NCBI RefSeq assembly: GCF_040239565.1
Contig: NZ_JBEHWS010000005.1
Coordinates: forward strand, 1 to 64,000
Source: Fulvimarina sp040239565
GTDB taxonomy: Bacteria > Pseudomonadota > Alphaproteobacteria > Rhizobiales > Rhizobiaceae
DNA length: 64,000 nt
Direction of reading: 5' to 3'
Part shown: piece after piece, positions 14,642-23,479 of the stretch
How the letters are laid out: the number at the start of each line of letters is the position of its first letter
Numbering within the stretch: position 1 is the first letter of the stretch
Position numbers and translations under genes: made by a program
Notes under the pieces: model-generated
Databases searched by the model: none
What the model was told of the DNA's origin: nothing
Seen by the model: only the letters and a program-made list of their open reading frames with translations

Positions 14642-14727
14642 GTGCGGCGAACGGGCTGATCGCGGAAATTTATATCGGCGTTTTCGCGCGAATTCTGGTG
14701 ATCAAAATGATTGCCGACTGATGTCGA

Positions 14728-14762
14728 AAGCACGCGGCAATGCGCTTGCCGCGTGCTTTTTC
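14728..14762 (+). terminator. Terminator of infC
   Basis: AAAGCACGCGGCAA pairs with TTGCCGCGTGCTTTT around five bases, followed by T residues. The A-rich left arm may also serve the opposite strand. Confidence 0.9.
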
Positions 14763-14916
14763 ATAATAACTGCAGCAAGCACGAACAGCGCGAATTCGCC
14801 TGATTTCGCCTGAGGACTTTCAAATTCGCAGCCGCCGCTGGCTCACCACAGACGCCTGATGACCGCACTCCCCGCAGCGACCGAAGTTCCAGCGGCAAAA
14901 AGCGCTGAGCCACTAT

Positions 14917-15741
14917 CTACACCCGAAGCAGGAGCTCCGGTCGTTGTTCCTGGGCGGTCAACACGAATAGCGACGTCTGATCGTCGGTGTCACGGTCGGC
15001 ACCCCCATTGACCCTTCGCAGTGCAAATCGCGTCTCGCCCACCGCGAAAGAAGCCGGCTGACGTACTTCACCCAAGCCGGTGCCGAGAGCACATTCGATC
15101 GCATCATCGAGGTGCCGGCGAGACCGCCTTCCCAAAGCGGATGCAAAATCTCCACCGCAGAGCGGCAAAAAGCTGCCTCGGTGGCAGAGCGTCTCGTCCA
15201 TTTCGAGATTCATCGCCAATAGCTTTCCGCGATCAGTCATCAGGGCGACGCCGAAAGGGAGATTGCTCCACAAGCTCTCCAATCGCGCCTTGGCGCCATC
15301 CGACATGCTGAACATGTCGTCTTTTGCGCGAAGAGCGTCCTCGACCTCGCCCCGGATCCTCGTGAAGAGCGCGGTCAGCGGCGGGCGGTGGGTGTCTCTA
15401 AGTCGCGGCTGGAAGAAAAGAGAAAGCCTGTGAAGCCGTCCGTCAGCACCATCGCATTCGAGTTCGATCCTGCATTCGTGCGGATTTTCTTCGTCGAAAC
15501 GAAATAGCGACAGAGATTCGCCTGCCGGTGCACAGTTCGGCCCGTGCGAAGAATTTGCCTCGGCAACCACTGAATTTAAAAGATAACCCGCCGGCAGCGG
15601 TAGGGACTCGATGACGACTTGAAGCCCCTCGAAGCGAGACTGCAGATCATCAATGAATGTCTGCCATCCCCATTGATCGAAAGAAGAATATGCTAAAAGA
15701 CCCCGAAAATAATCGGGCGATCCCGGAAATGGTACTCGCAT
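14917..15741 (-). CDS. LuxR-like sensory protein lacking the DNA-binding domain
   Basis: A 274-residue protein of uncertain function. The N-terminal part (FRGLLAYSSFDQWGWQTFID) and the segment PFGVALMTDRGKLLAMNLEM followed by a PAS-like region resemble the part that precedes the helix-turn-helix in a group of alphaproteobacterial LuxR regulators, where a small PAS-like domain ends in VFVTDP-like strands. Here the protein stops after SLFVLTAQEQRPELLLRV, where the helix-turn-helix would normally begin, and no such motif follows downstream. It may be a truncated regulator or a sensory protein that acts through a partner. Family likeness is my reading of motifs and is not firm. Confidence 0.6.
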   Translation of the reverse strand: MRVPFPGSPDYFRGLLAYSSFDQWGWQTFIDDLQSRFEGLQVVIESLPLPAGYLLNSVVAEANSSHGPNCAPAGESLSLFRFDEENPHECRIELECDGADGRLHRLSLFFQPRLRDTHRPPLTALFTRIRGEVEDALRAKDDMFSMSDGAKARLESLWSNLPFGVALMTDRGKLLAMNLEMDETLCHRGSFLPLCGGDFASALGRRSRRHLDDAIECALGTGLGEVRQPASFAVGETRFALRRVNGGADRDTDDQTSLFVLTAQEQRPELLLRV

Positions 15742-16207
15742 GAGAACTCACCACTTTCCGCCCCGTCACAATAGAACCACAAATCTGAGAATGGGACAAG
15801 CCGTTATTCGGTATTGCTACTCAGAAGAACCTTCAAGGCACAACCGAAAATAAGCAAGTTGCATCGCGGATGAGTCTCATAAAAATTTTCAGGGCAAGTT
15901 TTTGCCAGGGATATTGCGTTCGGTCAGCCATTGCAGACAGACCGCGCAGTGGTCGTTTCCACGTCCGGCAAGACACCAACCTGTCCGGCAAGGCACCAAC
16001 CTTGGGCATATCGGCAAAACTCCCATTCTATGCCGCGCAAAACTTTCGCCCCCACCAATTTCTGAGTGCGCGGTGGAATTCCCGTGTCGATGGGTTATAC
16101 GGCACTCAAAGCCGGGCAAACCGAATGAGCGATCAAGCCTCCTAGGCGCAAATCCCTCATGAGAGAGCAGAGACCTGGCGGGTGAGGAACTGCAGGCCAG
16201 GCAAGCC
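15742..16207. other. Gene-free spacer before panC
   Basis: About 470 bases with only weak frames. It contains a small tandem repeat (15962-16001). No gene is supported. Confidence 0.5.
15962..16001. repeat. Two-copy 20-bp tandem repeat
   Basis: GTCCGGCAAGACACCAACCT is followed directly by the same 20 bases with one A-to-G change. Confidence 0.85.
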
Positions 16208-17086
16208 GTGAAGATTTGCGAGCATATAGAGGACCTACGGGCAGCTCTTAAGGGAAGCCGCGCAGGTAACGATTCCATCGGACTTGTTCCGACGATGGGG
16301 GCGCTTCACGCCGGTCATGAAGCCTTGATCCATAAAGCTCGCACATCCGACGCCACCGTCGTCGTCTCGATTTTCATCAACCCCACTCAATTCGGCGAAA
16401 GCGAGGACTTCGAACGCTATCCTCGCACGCTGGACGCAGACCTCGCACTCTGCCGTGAAGCGGGTGTCGACGTTGTCTTCCTGCCGAGCGCGGAAGAGAT
16501 GTATCCCAAACCGCTTCAGACCCATGTCGCCGTAGAACCGCTGGGTAACGATCTCATAGGCGCGGTGCGGCCCGGCCATTTTCGTGGGGTCGCGACGGTC
16601 GTCTGCAAACTCTTCAACATCGTTCAGCCGGATCGCGCCTATTTCGGCCGCAAGGATTATCAGCAGCTAGCCATCATAGGCCGCATGGTCTCCGATCTCT
16701 CTTTCCCGATCGAGATCGTCGGTGTGTCGACCGTTCGGGAGGCCGATGGTCTCGCCCTCTCCTCGCGCAACAGCCGCCTCGATCCGGAGCATCGGACAGC
16801 TTCGAGCGTCCTGTCACGAGCACTGAACCATGGTGGCGAAATGATCGAAGCTGGGGAGAGCGAGCCGGAGGCGGTTCTCTCAGCCATGCGGGCGATGATC
16901 AAAGCCGAGCCGCTCGCCGAACTTCGATCTTTGGATATTCGCACCGCGCGCCTTCTGGAGCCGATCGAACGCTTCGGCGCGGAGCTGGTTGTCATTCTGG
17001 TCACCGCGCAATTCGGCCCTGTGCTCTTGATCGATCAGCACGAGGCGCTACCCCCAACGGGAAGAACGGAGCGGAAGGAGCAGTAA
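16208..17086 (+). CDS. panC: Pantothenate synthetase
   Basis: Joins pantoate and beta-alanine with ATP to give pantothenate, the last step of vitamin B5 synthesis, in the cytosol. The 292 residues show LVPTMGALHAGHEALIHKA (HxGH ATP site), SIFINPTQFGESEDF, VRPGHFRGVATVVCKLFN, YFGRKDYQQ and the KMSKS-like DGLALSSRNSRL. It starts with GTG at 16208. The stop overlaps the panB start by one base (TAATG), so the two are translated together. Length is normal for the family. Confidence 0.96.
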   Translation: MKICEHIEDLRAALKGSRAGNDSIGLVPTMGALHAGHEALIHKARTSDATVVVSIFINPTQFGESEDFERYPRTLDADLALCREAGVDVVFLPSAEEMYPKPLQTHVAVEPLGNDLIGAVRPGHFRGVATVVCKLFNIVQPDRAYFGRKDYQQLAIIGRMVSDLSFPIEIVGVSTVREADGLALSSRNSRLDPEHRTASSVLSRALNHGGEMIEAGESEPEAVLSAMRAMIKAEPLAELRSLDIRTARLLEPIERFGAELVVILVTAQFGPVLLIDQHEALPPTGRTERKEQ

Positions 17087-17904
17087 TGAGTGCCGAAGTC
17101 AGAACCAAGAGACGGACGGCGCCAGATATCAAAGCCATGAAGGGCCTCGACCCCATCGTAAGCTTGACCGCCTACAGTGCCGTGACAGCGCGTCTCGTCG
17201 ACCCTCATGCGGATTTCGTTCTCGTCGGCGATAGCCTCGGCATGGTCGAGCACGGTATGGCGTCGACGCTCTCCGTGACGCTCGACATGATGATCATGCA
17301 TGGTGCATCCGTCGTGCGCAGCACGGATGAGGCTCTGGTAATCGTCGATATGCCCTTTGGCTCATACGAGGCGAGCAAGGAGAAGGCGTATGAAAGCGCC
17401 GCACGTATCATGGCAGAAACAGGCTGTGGTGCGGTGAAACTCGAAGGCGGCGTCGCCATGGGACCGACGATCCGGCATCTTACCGAGCGCGGCATTCCTG
17501 TCTGCGCGCATATCGGTCTCACGCCGCAGGCGATGAACAGCCTTGGCGGCTTTCGAAGCCAAGGCCATGACGAAGCGAGCCGGAAGAAGATCGTCGGCGA
17601 TGCCAAGGCTGTCGAGGAAGCGGGCGCGTTTGCGGTCGTCGTCGAAGGTGTGGTGGAGCCGCTCGCCATCGAAATTACGCAAGCGCTTTCGATCCCGACG
17701 ATCGGCATAGGCGCCTCGAGCGCCTGTGACGGACAGGTCCTCGTCCTGGAGGACATGCTCGGACTGACCCCGCGCGTGCCGCGTTTCGTCAAACGCTTCG
17801 GCGATATCGCAACGGCGATCGACGAAGCCGTCGCAAGCTACGCGCGGGATGTTCGCAGCCGCGCGTTCCCCGGACAGGACAACGTCTACAAACCACGCGA
17901 CTGA
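17086..17904 (+). CDS. panB: 3-Methyl-2-oxobutanoate hydroxymethyltransferase
   Basis: Transfers a hydroxymethyl group from methylene-tetrahydrofolate to alpha-ketoisovalerate, giving ketopantoate. The 272 residues contain SLTAYSAVTARLVDPHADFV, LVGDSLGMVEHG, VIVDMPFGSYEASKEKAYES, KLEGGVAMGPTIRHLTERGI, and the conserved end GIGASSACDGQVLVLEDMLG. Metal-binding Asp residues fall in VGDSLG and VDMPFG. GGAAGGAG before the ATG serves as ribosome site within the end of panC. With panC it forms a two-gene pantothenate operon; panE and panD are not in view. Confidence 0.96.
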   Translation: MSAEVRTKRRTAPDIKAMKGLDPIVSLTAYSAVTARLVDPHADFVLVGDSLGMVEHGMASTLSVTLDMMIMHGASVVRSTDEALVIVDMPFGSYEASKEKAYESAARIMAETGCGAVKLEGGVAMGPTIRHLTERGIPVCAHIGLTPQAMNSLGGFRSQGHDEASRKKIVGDAKAVEEAGAFAVVVEGVVEPLAIEITQALSIPTIGIGASSACDGQVLVLEDMLGLTPRVPRFVKRFGDIATAIDEAVASYARDVRSRAFPGQDNVYKPRD

Positions 17905-17925
17905 GCGTGCGGGCGCCGGGCGAGA

Positions 17926-18441
17926 TCAAAGTTTCAGCGGCAACATGAACGGGGTTCCGGCAAACGCCTCGGCACCACGCCCGATCGACTGAATCGCCTC
18001 GACCATGCGCCCGTCGCGGTTCAGGATCGCATCCGCAAAGCGTACGAGCCGCGCATTCGGTGTCGCGGTCGGCGCACGTTCGCGCAGCTCCTTCGCAAGC
18101 GCGACCTCATCGAGATCTGGGTTGATCGACATGGCGAGGATATAGGCAGCCGCTGTCGAACGGCTGATCCCGGCAAAGCAGTGGACGACCAAGGGCTTCT
18201 CGCGGCTCCACCGGCTGCCAAACGCGATGAGATCGTGCACATGGCTTTCCTGCGGCGGTGTCATGCCATCCATTGGCTCGACGATGTCGTTGAAGCCGAG
18301 AAACAGGTGACGATCAGAGGGTATATGCGCAGGCCGCGCGACCGGCGTGTCCGCGTTGATCAGCGTCACGAGATCGCTCGCGCCATGAGTATCCACGGTG
18401 TTGCCCATTTCGGCCAGCGAGGAAACGACGAGATAGCTCAT
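17926..18441 (-). CDS. Tyrosine/dual-specificity phosphatase-like protein
   Basis: A 171-residue cytosolic protein. VVHCFAGISRSTAAAYILAM carries the CX5R phosphate-binding loop (Cys at about 92, Arg at 98) of protein tyrosine phosphatases, and FNDIVEPMDGMTPPQESHVH may supply the general acid Asp upstream. Such proteins are annotated as protein-tyrosine-phosphatase family in rhizobia; the substrate is unknown. Its ATG overlaps the stop of the upstream HD gene (ATGA), so it is the last gene of a YgfZ-HD-phosphatase unit. Confidence 0.85.
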   Translation of the reverse strand: MSYLVVSSLAEMGNTVDTHGASDLVTLINADTPVARPAHIPSDRHLFLGFNDIVEPMDGMTPPQESHVHDLIAFGSRWSREKPLVVHCFAGISRSTAAAYILAMSINPDLDEVALAKELRERAPTATPNARLVRFADAILNRDGRMVEAIQSIGRGAEAFAGTPFMLPLKL

Positions 18442-19100
18442 GGTAGATTGGCTCCAGCCCGGCTGTGTGGATTGGCCCTAGTCTCCGCGCCCCCGGCGCG
18501 AAGCTTCTGGTCGATGGTTTCGAAGCGGGAGAGAAAAGCGAGTTCCATCTCCTTTGCGGGAGCTGGCGAAAAACGATCATCGAACGCTTCGCTCACAGTC
18601 GTGCGCCCGAAAAGCATGTCGGCCTCGCTCACGGAAAAGCCCGCAAGGCGTACTGCTTCTTCGCGGGCCGAGACTTTGTCGGCTGCCTTGATCTGCTTTT
18701 CGACGGCAGAGGGAAGTCCGGACGGCAGACCGAAGCGGATATGGATCGCCGCCTGTAGGCGCGCCTCCACCGCCTTGTAGTCGATCCCGAGAACGGCCTT
18801 GAAGGGCGAGATCATGTCGCCGATCACGTATTCCGGCGCATCGTGGAGAAGCGCCGCCAGGCGCCACCGGGGCTCCGATAGGTGCGCCGCGACGATCTCT
18901 TCGACGACGAGAGAATGCTGGGCCACGGAAAAGGCATGATCGCCAAGCGTCTGCCCATTCCAGCGAGCGACACGGGCGAGACCATGGGCGATGTCGGCGA
19001 TTTCGATATCGAGCGGCGATGGATCGAGGAGATCGAGCCGGCGGCCCGACAGCATACGCTGCCAGACGCGGCTCGGCTTGCCGGAAGGCCGAGACGCCAC
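18438..19100 (-). CDS. HD-domain phosphohydrolase (YfbR-like)
   Basis: A 220-residue cytosolic protein. The HD signature is present as FSVAQHSLVVEEI (first His), RLAALLHDAPEYVIGDMISP (HD pair plus Glu and Asp), and IKAADKVSAREEAVRL (final Asp). This spacing matches YfbR/YfdR-type nucleotidases, which remove phosphate from deoxynucleoside monophosphates; that activity is inferred from family. It lies between ygfZ (three bases upstream) and the phosphatase gene (4-base overlap). The C-terminal 40 residues are extra and probably unstructured. Confidence 0.87.
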   Translation of the reverse strand: MASRPSGKPSRVWQRMLSGRRLDLLDPSPLDIEIADIAHGLARVARWNGQTLGDHAFSVAQHSLVVEEIVAAHLSEPRWRLAALLHDAPEYVIGDMISPFKAVLGIDYKAVEARLQAAIHIRFGLPSGLPSAVEKQIKAADKVSAREEAVRLAGFSVSEADMLFGRTTVSEAFDDRFSPAPAKEMELAFLSRFETIDQKLRAGGAETRANPHSRAGANLP

Positions 19101-19103
19101 GCC

Positions 19104-19949
19104 TCAAGCCTCGCCGGTTTCGGCTTCGATCGGCAGGGCATAGCCCGCCCAGGACGGGATTGTCAGCTCAACCGGCACGCCATCGATCGCGAGCGGAGCG
19201 CCACTCGTCAGGCCAGATGCCAGTTTGTCCGTCCGCACGATGGCGATGCCGAATCGCTCGCTTGCGGCGAGAAGCGTGCCGATCTTGGCCTCTCCGCTTG
19301 TCACATTCGCGCCTTCCGTGAGATGGCGCTCGCCACTTGCGAGCATCAGGCGTCGGCGGGCGGTGCCGCGATGCTGCGTGCGCGAGACAACCTCCTGCCC
19401 GACATAGCAACCTTTCTTAAAGGAGACGCCGCCGTTCTGGTCGAGCAGAACATCGTGCGGGAACATGTCGGCCTGCGGAAAGTCTGTCTCGGCTTCGGCA
19501 ACGCCGGAGCGCAGGCGCAGCTCACGAAAAGCCCCTGACTCGATTGGCTCCATGCCAGCTTGCACGGCGTCATAGACGCGATAAACCTCCGCGCCCCCGA
19601 ACCGCTCGTCTCTCACCGCTCCATTCGGCGTCTCGTCGGCGTTCCAGACCGCGAATACGAGCTCATCGGCAGCTTCCACGGCGACCTTCGCCCGGAGCTT
19701 GTAGAGCGTCAGGCGTTTTGTGAGCGCGTCGCGTACCGCTGCCGCGCATTCGATGCGATAGCCATCCTCTGTCTTCGAGACGAGGAAATCAAACAGGATC
19801 TTGCCCTGCGGCGTGAGCAGTGCGGAGGGCCGCGCGACGCCGTCCGGCATCGCCTCAATCTCGGCGGTAACGAGGTTCTGGAGAAACGTTCCCGCATCGC
19901 TTCCGCTCAAGCGGAGGACGGCTCTGTCTTCGAGCTGAGCAAAGGGCAT
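19104..19949 (-). CDS. ygfZ: YgfZ/GcvT folate-binding protein
   Basis: A 281-residue cytosolic protein that in Escherichia coli uses folate to help assemble or repair iron-sulfur clusters. The tell-tale motif FKKGCYVGQEVVSRTQHRG, with KGCYxGQE, is present at about residue 190, with the GcvT-like fold around it (VLRLSGSDAGTFLQNLVTAE, ALLTPQGKILFDFLV). The start is the ATG at 19949 (GGGACGAACA upstream), not the longer frame from 20015. It is divergent from the dihydroorotase gene across 112 bases that must contain both promoters. Confidence 0.92.
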   Translation of the reverse strand: MPFAQLEDRAVLRLSGSDAGTFLQNLVTAEIEAMPDGVARPSALLTPQGKILFDFLVSKTEDGYRIECAAAVRDALTKRLTLYKLRAKVAVEAADELVFAVWNADETPNGAVRDERFGGAEVYRVYDAVQAGMEPIESGAFRELRLRSGVAEAETDFPQADMFPHDVLLDQNGGVSFKKGCYVGQEVVSRTQHRGTARRRLMLASGERHLTEGANVTSGEAKIGTLLAASERFGIAIVRTDKLASGLTSGAPLAIDGVPVELTIPSWAGYALPIEAETGEA

Positions 19950-20061
19950 TGTTCGTCCCAAATCTTTCGAGTCACGAACAGGCTTCGGTGCCGGTTCTTG
20001 TTTGCGAACTGGCACCTAGGTATCCCCGACACAGGCTGGAAACAAGCGAGGGCACTCACCG

Positions 20062-21399
20062 ATGACTGCAATCTACGACGTGATCTTGAAGGGCGGCAGC
20101 GTCGTCAATCAGGACGGCATCGGCGCGCGCGACATCGGAGTGCTCGATGGCAGCATCGCCGCAATCGGAAGCCTGGACGAGACGACAGCGGACGAAGTGA
20201 TAGACTGCACCGGCCTGACGGTGTTGCCGGGCGTAATCGACAGCCAGGTGCATTTTCGCGAGCCGGGCAACGAGCACAAGGAAGATCTGGAGAGTGGTTC
20301 CATGGCCGCCGTGCTCGGTGGCGTCACCTGCGTCTTCGAAATGCCGAACACGAACCCGCTGACGACGAGCGAAGAAGCGCTTGCCGACAAGGTACGTCGC
20401 GGGCGGCACCGGATGCATTGCGATTTCGCCTTCTGGGTTGGCGGCACGCACGAAAACGCCGCTGACGTCGCTGAACTCGAACGCCTCCCGGGCGCGGCCG
20501 GTATCAAGGTCTTCATGGGCTCGTCGACTGGCAAGCTGCTGGTGGAGGACGATGAGGGCGTACGCGCGATCCTCAAGAACACCCGCCGCCGCGCGGCCTT
20601 CCACTCGGAGGATGAATACCGCCTGCGCGAACGCATGGGCCTGCGCGTGGACAACGACCCCTCCTCCCACCCGGTCTGGCGCGACGTCCATGCGGCGATG
20701 CAATGCACGGATCGCCTGGTCGCGATCGCCGAAGAGACGGGCGCGCGGATTCATGTCCTGCACATTTCAACGGGCGAGGAGATAGCTTATCTATCAAACC
20801 GCAAGCGCAACGTGACCTGCGAAGCGACCCCGCATCATCTCACACTGACCGCCGACGACTACGCGACGCTCGGCGCGAAAATCCAGATGAACCCGCCGGT
20901 CCGCGAAACCCGTCACCGCGAAGCGATCTGGGGCGGCATCCAGTCGGGCATCGTCGACGTTCTCGGCTCGGACCACGCACCCCATACACTCGACGAGAAG
21001 GCAAAGGCCTATCCGGAATCGCCCTCGGGTATGACGGGCGTCCAAACCCTTGTGCCCATCATGCTCGATCACGTCGCGAATGGGCGTCTCTCCATCAACC
21101 GTTTTGTGGATCTAACCTCAGCCGGGCCTCAGCGCATCTTCGGCCTGGCAAAGAAGGGCCGGATTGCGCTCGGCTACGATGCCGACTTCACCGTGGTCGA
21201 TCTCAACCGCCGTACCACCATCACGAATGACTGGATCGGCTCGAAGTCCCAATGGACCCCATATGATGGCAAGCGTGTCACCGGATGGCCTGTCGGCACG
21301 GTGGTCCGTGGCAAACGCGTGATGTGGGAAGGCGAGATCGTTCAAGCCTCCATCGGCGAGCCGGCGGAATTCGTGGAAACCTTGAGGCCCCTTTCCTGA
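20062..21399 (+). CDS. pyrC: Dihydroorotase, catalytic type
   Basis: Closes carbamoyl-aspartate to dihydroorotate, third step of pyrimidine synthesis. The 445-residue amidohydrolase keeps the metal ligands: GVIDSQVHFREPGNEHKED (the HxR motif in a variant Q-V-H-F-R form), GIKVFMGSSTGKL (bridging Lys), AAFHSEDEYRLRER, RIHVLHIST, CEATPHHLTL, and the catalytic Asp in VLGSDHAPHTLDE. The complete ligand set contrasts with the second copy at 49514, so this is the likely working enzyme. It stands alone on the plus strand after the ygfZ promoter region. Allantoinase is a related possibility but MPNTNP and the SDHAPH context favour dihydroorotase. Confidence 0.9.
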   Translation: MTAIYDVILKGGSVVNQDGIGARDIGVLDGSIAAIGSLDETTADEVIDCTGLTVLPGVIDSQVHFREPGNEHKEDLESGSMAAVLGGVTCVFEMPNTNPLTTSEEALADKVRRGRHRMHCDFAFWVGGTHENAADVAELERLPGAAGIKVFMGSSTGKLLVEDDEGVRAILKNTRRRAAFHSEDEYRLRERMGLRVDNDPSSHPVWRDVHAAMQCTDRLVAIAEETGARIHVLHISTGEEIAYLSNRKRNVTCEATPHHLTLTADDYATLGAKIQMNPPVRETRHREAIWGGIQSGIVDVLGSDHAPHTLDEKAKAYPESPSGMTGVQTLVPIMLDHVANGRLSINRFVDLTSAGPQRIFGLAKKGRIALGYDADFTVVDLNRRTTITNDWIGSKSQWTPYDGKRVTGWPVGTVVRGKRVMWEGEIVQASIGEPAEFVETLRPLS

Positions 21400-21509
21400 T
21401 TAGGCCTACGGCTTCGGACATCTTCGATCCGGGGCCACTCATCGCCGGCCGATAGAGGCAGCGATCATCTCATTCGCCTTGAAGCCCCCTCGCCCACCGG
21501 AGAATGCCC

Positions 21510-22058
21510 ATGTTCGTCTCGCCCGATCTCCTGGACGGCATCCTCAAAGGCACCATCCTGGCCTCTCTTGGCCTCGCCCTTGTAATCATCGTCGTGCGGG
21601 TTGTGGGCCTCCGATCCTTTTCGAAGATGACGTCGTTCGACTTCGTCATCACGCTGGCGACCGGCTCGCTTCTGGCGACCGTTGCGACCGTCTCATCGTG
21701 GGGCAGCTTTCTACAGGGCTGTTTCGCGATCATCGTTCTCATGGCACTGCAGGTGCTGATCGCGGCCCCCCGCGATCGCAGCAACCGGATCAGCGGCTAT
21801 CTGATGAACGAACCGGTTCTTCTGATGAAGGACGGCGAATTCTTCGACGACGTGATGAACTCGCGCCGCGTTTCCCGAGACGACGTCCTCGGCAAGCTAC
21901 GTCAGGCCAATGTCGCGGACTTCGACTCGGTCAAGGCCGTGATCATGGAAACGACAGGCGATATCAGCGTGCTCCACGGCGTCGACGAATTGGATCCGCG
22001 CCTTCTCGATGACGTGAGAGGGCGCCGACACTTCGAGGCATTCGAGGAGGATCGCTGA
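21510..22058 (+). CDS. DUF421 membrane protein
   Basis: A 182-residue inner-membrane protein. Three N-terminal helices (GTILASLGLALVIIVVRVVG, FDFVITLATGSLLATVATV, GCFAIIVLMALQVLIAA) precede a cytosolic alpha/beta domain with NEPVLLMKDGEFFDDVMNSR, as in YetF/YcaP-type DUF421 proteins. GGAG at 21498-21501 fits the ATG at 21510 better than the one at 21504. The final codons (RGRRHFEAFEEDR) recur in a degenerate form at 23396-23436 outside this gene. Function is unknown in the family. Confidence 0.88.
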   Translation: MFVSPDLLDGILKGTILASLGLALVIIVVRVVGLRSFSKMTSFDFVITLATGSLLATVATVSSWGSFLQGCFAIIVLMALQVLIAAPRDRSNRISGYLMNEPVLLMKDGEFFDDVMNSRRVSRDDVLGKLRQANVADFDSVKAVIMETTGDISVLHGVDELDPRLLDDVRGRRHFEAFEEDR

Positions 22059-22080
22059 GGACGAACGCCCCTCGCTCCGG

Positions 22081-23223
22081 TCAGGCCATCGAATCGGGCA
22101 GCTTTCTCTCGCTGTTCAGCCGAAAGACCAGGCCGGCGGGTTCGAAGTCGAGATAGGCCTTGCCGTTAAAGTAGGATGCGACGACCCGTTGCATCAGCTT
22201 CGAACCGAATCCCGACCGTTTTGGCGCCTCGACTTCGGGTCCACCCTTCTCCCGCCAGCTGAACTCGAAGCGCCCCTTGTTCTGTGTCCAGGCAACATCG
22301 ATGCGGCCATGTGCGTTCGAAAGCGCCCCGTATTTCGCGGCATTGGTCGCCAGTTCGTGCAGCCCGAGCGAAAGGCCGAGGGTTTCCTGCGCGTCCAGCA
22401 TGATCGGCGGCCCGGAAATATCGAACCGTCCCTCGCCTGGCCGATGCGGTCCAAGCGCGGTCTCGACGGCATTGCGGATATCGACGTTGTCCGATCCCTC
22501 TACGAGTAGGACTTCCTGCGCCCGGGCGAGCGCCGAAAGGCGGGTCGTGATGGCCTCCTGCAAGGTTCCGATATCGTCCGATTGGCGAAGCGTCTGGGAA
22601 ACGATCGCCTGCACCATCGCGAGCGAATTCTTCATGCGATGCGACATCTCGCGGGCGATCTCGCTCTGCCGCCTGATCGCAAGCCTGTGCTTTTCCTCGA
22701 GCTTGAATGCGTCCGAAAGGGCCTGCTCGCGTTCGATCAGTGACCGTCGCAATTCAAGCTGCGTACGCGCCTGCCGCGCCAAAAGCATCAGCGTCCTGCT
22801 CTGATGCGCATCAAGGTTTCTCGGCTTGACGTCGAAAACGCAAACCGTTCCGATCGGAACACCCTCCGCCGTCTTGATCGCTGCGCCCGCGTAGAAGCGC
22901 AGCTTCGGATCTTCGACGACAAGAGGATTGTTGCAAAATCGCGGATCCTCACTCGTATCGGGTATTATGGTGAGCTTCTCCTGGAGCACCGCATGGCGAC
23001 AGAACGACATTTCAGATGGGGACTCACGAAAGCCTGCGCCGACCTCAGCCTTGAAGTAATCGCGATGCTCGTCCAGAAAATTGACGAGCGCGATCGGCAC
23101 CTCGCAGACCTCAGAAGCGATCTGAGCGAGGTCGTCGAACTCTTCCTCTCTGGGCGTATCCAGAATGTGATAGCGCGCAAGCGCAGCGGCTCGCGTGGTT
23201 TCGGACTGGGTTGTGTCGGTCAC
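22081..23223 (-). CDS. GAF-domain sensor histidine kinase, HWE/HisKA_2 type
   Basis: A 380-residue soluble kinase. Residues 15-175 form a GAF domain (IASEVCEVPIALVNFLDEHR, AGAAIKTAEGVPIGTVCVFD), then a coiled coil, then the phosphoacceptor region IAREMSHRMKNSLAMVQAIV (HRxKN; His at about 200), and an ATPase domain with LGLHELATNAAKYGALSNAH and GSKLMQRVVAS. There is no membrane segment. The only reasonable start is GTG at 23223; the longer open frame to 23340 runs into a duplicated non-coding sequence. No response regulator is adjacent. Such kinases in rhizobia often act in light or general stress signalling; that is inference. Confidence 0.88.
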   Translation of the reverse strand: MTDTTQSETTRAAALARYHILDTPREEEFDDLAQIASEVCEVPIALVNFLDEHRDYFKAEVGAGFRESPSEMSFCRHAVLQEKLTIIPDTSEDPRFCNNPLVVEDPKLRFYAGAAIKTAEGVPIGTVCVFDVKPRNLDAHQSRTLMLLARQARTQLELRRSLIEREQALSDAFKLEEKHRLAIRRQSEIAREMSHRMKNSLAMVQAIVSQTLRQSDDIGTLQEAITTRLSALARAQEVLLVEGSDNVDIRNAVETALGPHRPGEGRFDISGPPIMLDAQETLGLSLGLHELATNAAKYGALSNAHGRIDVAWTQNKGRFEFSWREKGGPEVEAPKRSGFGSKLMQRVVASYFNGKAYLDFEPAGLVFRLNSERKLPDSMA

Positions 23224-23243
23224 TTGCGGCACTCTTGGAATCC

Positions 23244-23436
23244 GGCAGCTGAAGCAGGCGCTGAATAGCAGGTCGCAGAGCCGTGGAACAGCGTCTGCAA
23301 AGCCAGCCGGGCTGGATTGCGCCCGGTACGGAACCCGCAAATTCCTTCCCTGACCAGCAGGAACTGAACGTTGGCGAACGAATGCACCTTTTCGAAGATG
23401 TGAGACGGCACCGGCACTTCGAAGCGTTCGACCAAG
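23244..23436. repeat. Chimeric repeat of the ndk upstream region and the DUF421 3' end
   Basis: 23244-23265 resembles 24498-24519 (upstream of ndk). 23300-23400 resembles 24646-24755, including GGAACTGAACG against GGAATGAACG and CACCTTTTCGA in both. From about 23396 the sequence switches to a copy of the DUF421 gene end (22010-22058): it reads LFEDVRRHRHFEAFDQGS where DUF421 reads LLDDVRGRRHFEAFEEDR. The order is ndk-part then DUF421-part. No gene is supported here. Confidence 0.6.
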
Positions 23437-23479
23437 GATCGCTGAGCAGGCGAAGCCAAGCAGTCCAACCGCTCGGCAT

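Noticed and set aside
19560..20465. Open frame of 301 codons across the ygfZ and pyrC starts
   Set aside because: It runs through both genes and the promoter region in the wrong frame.
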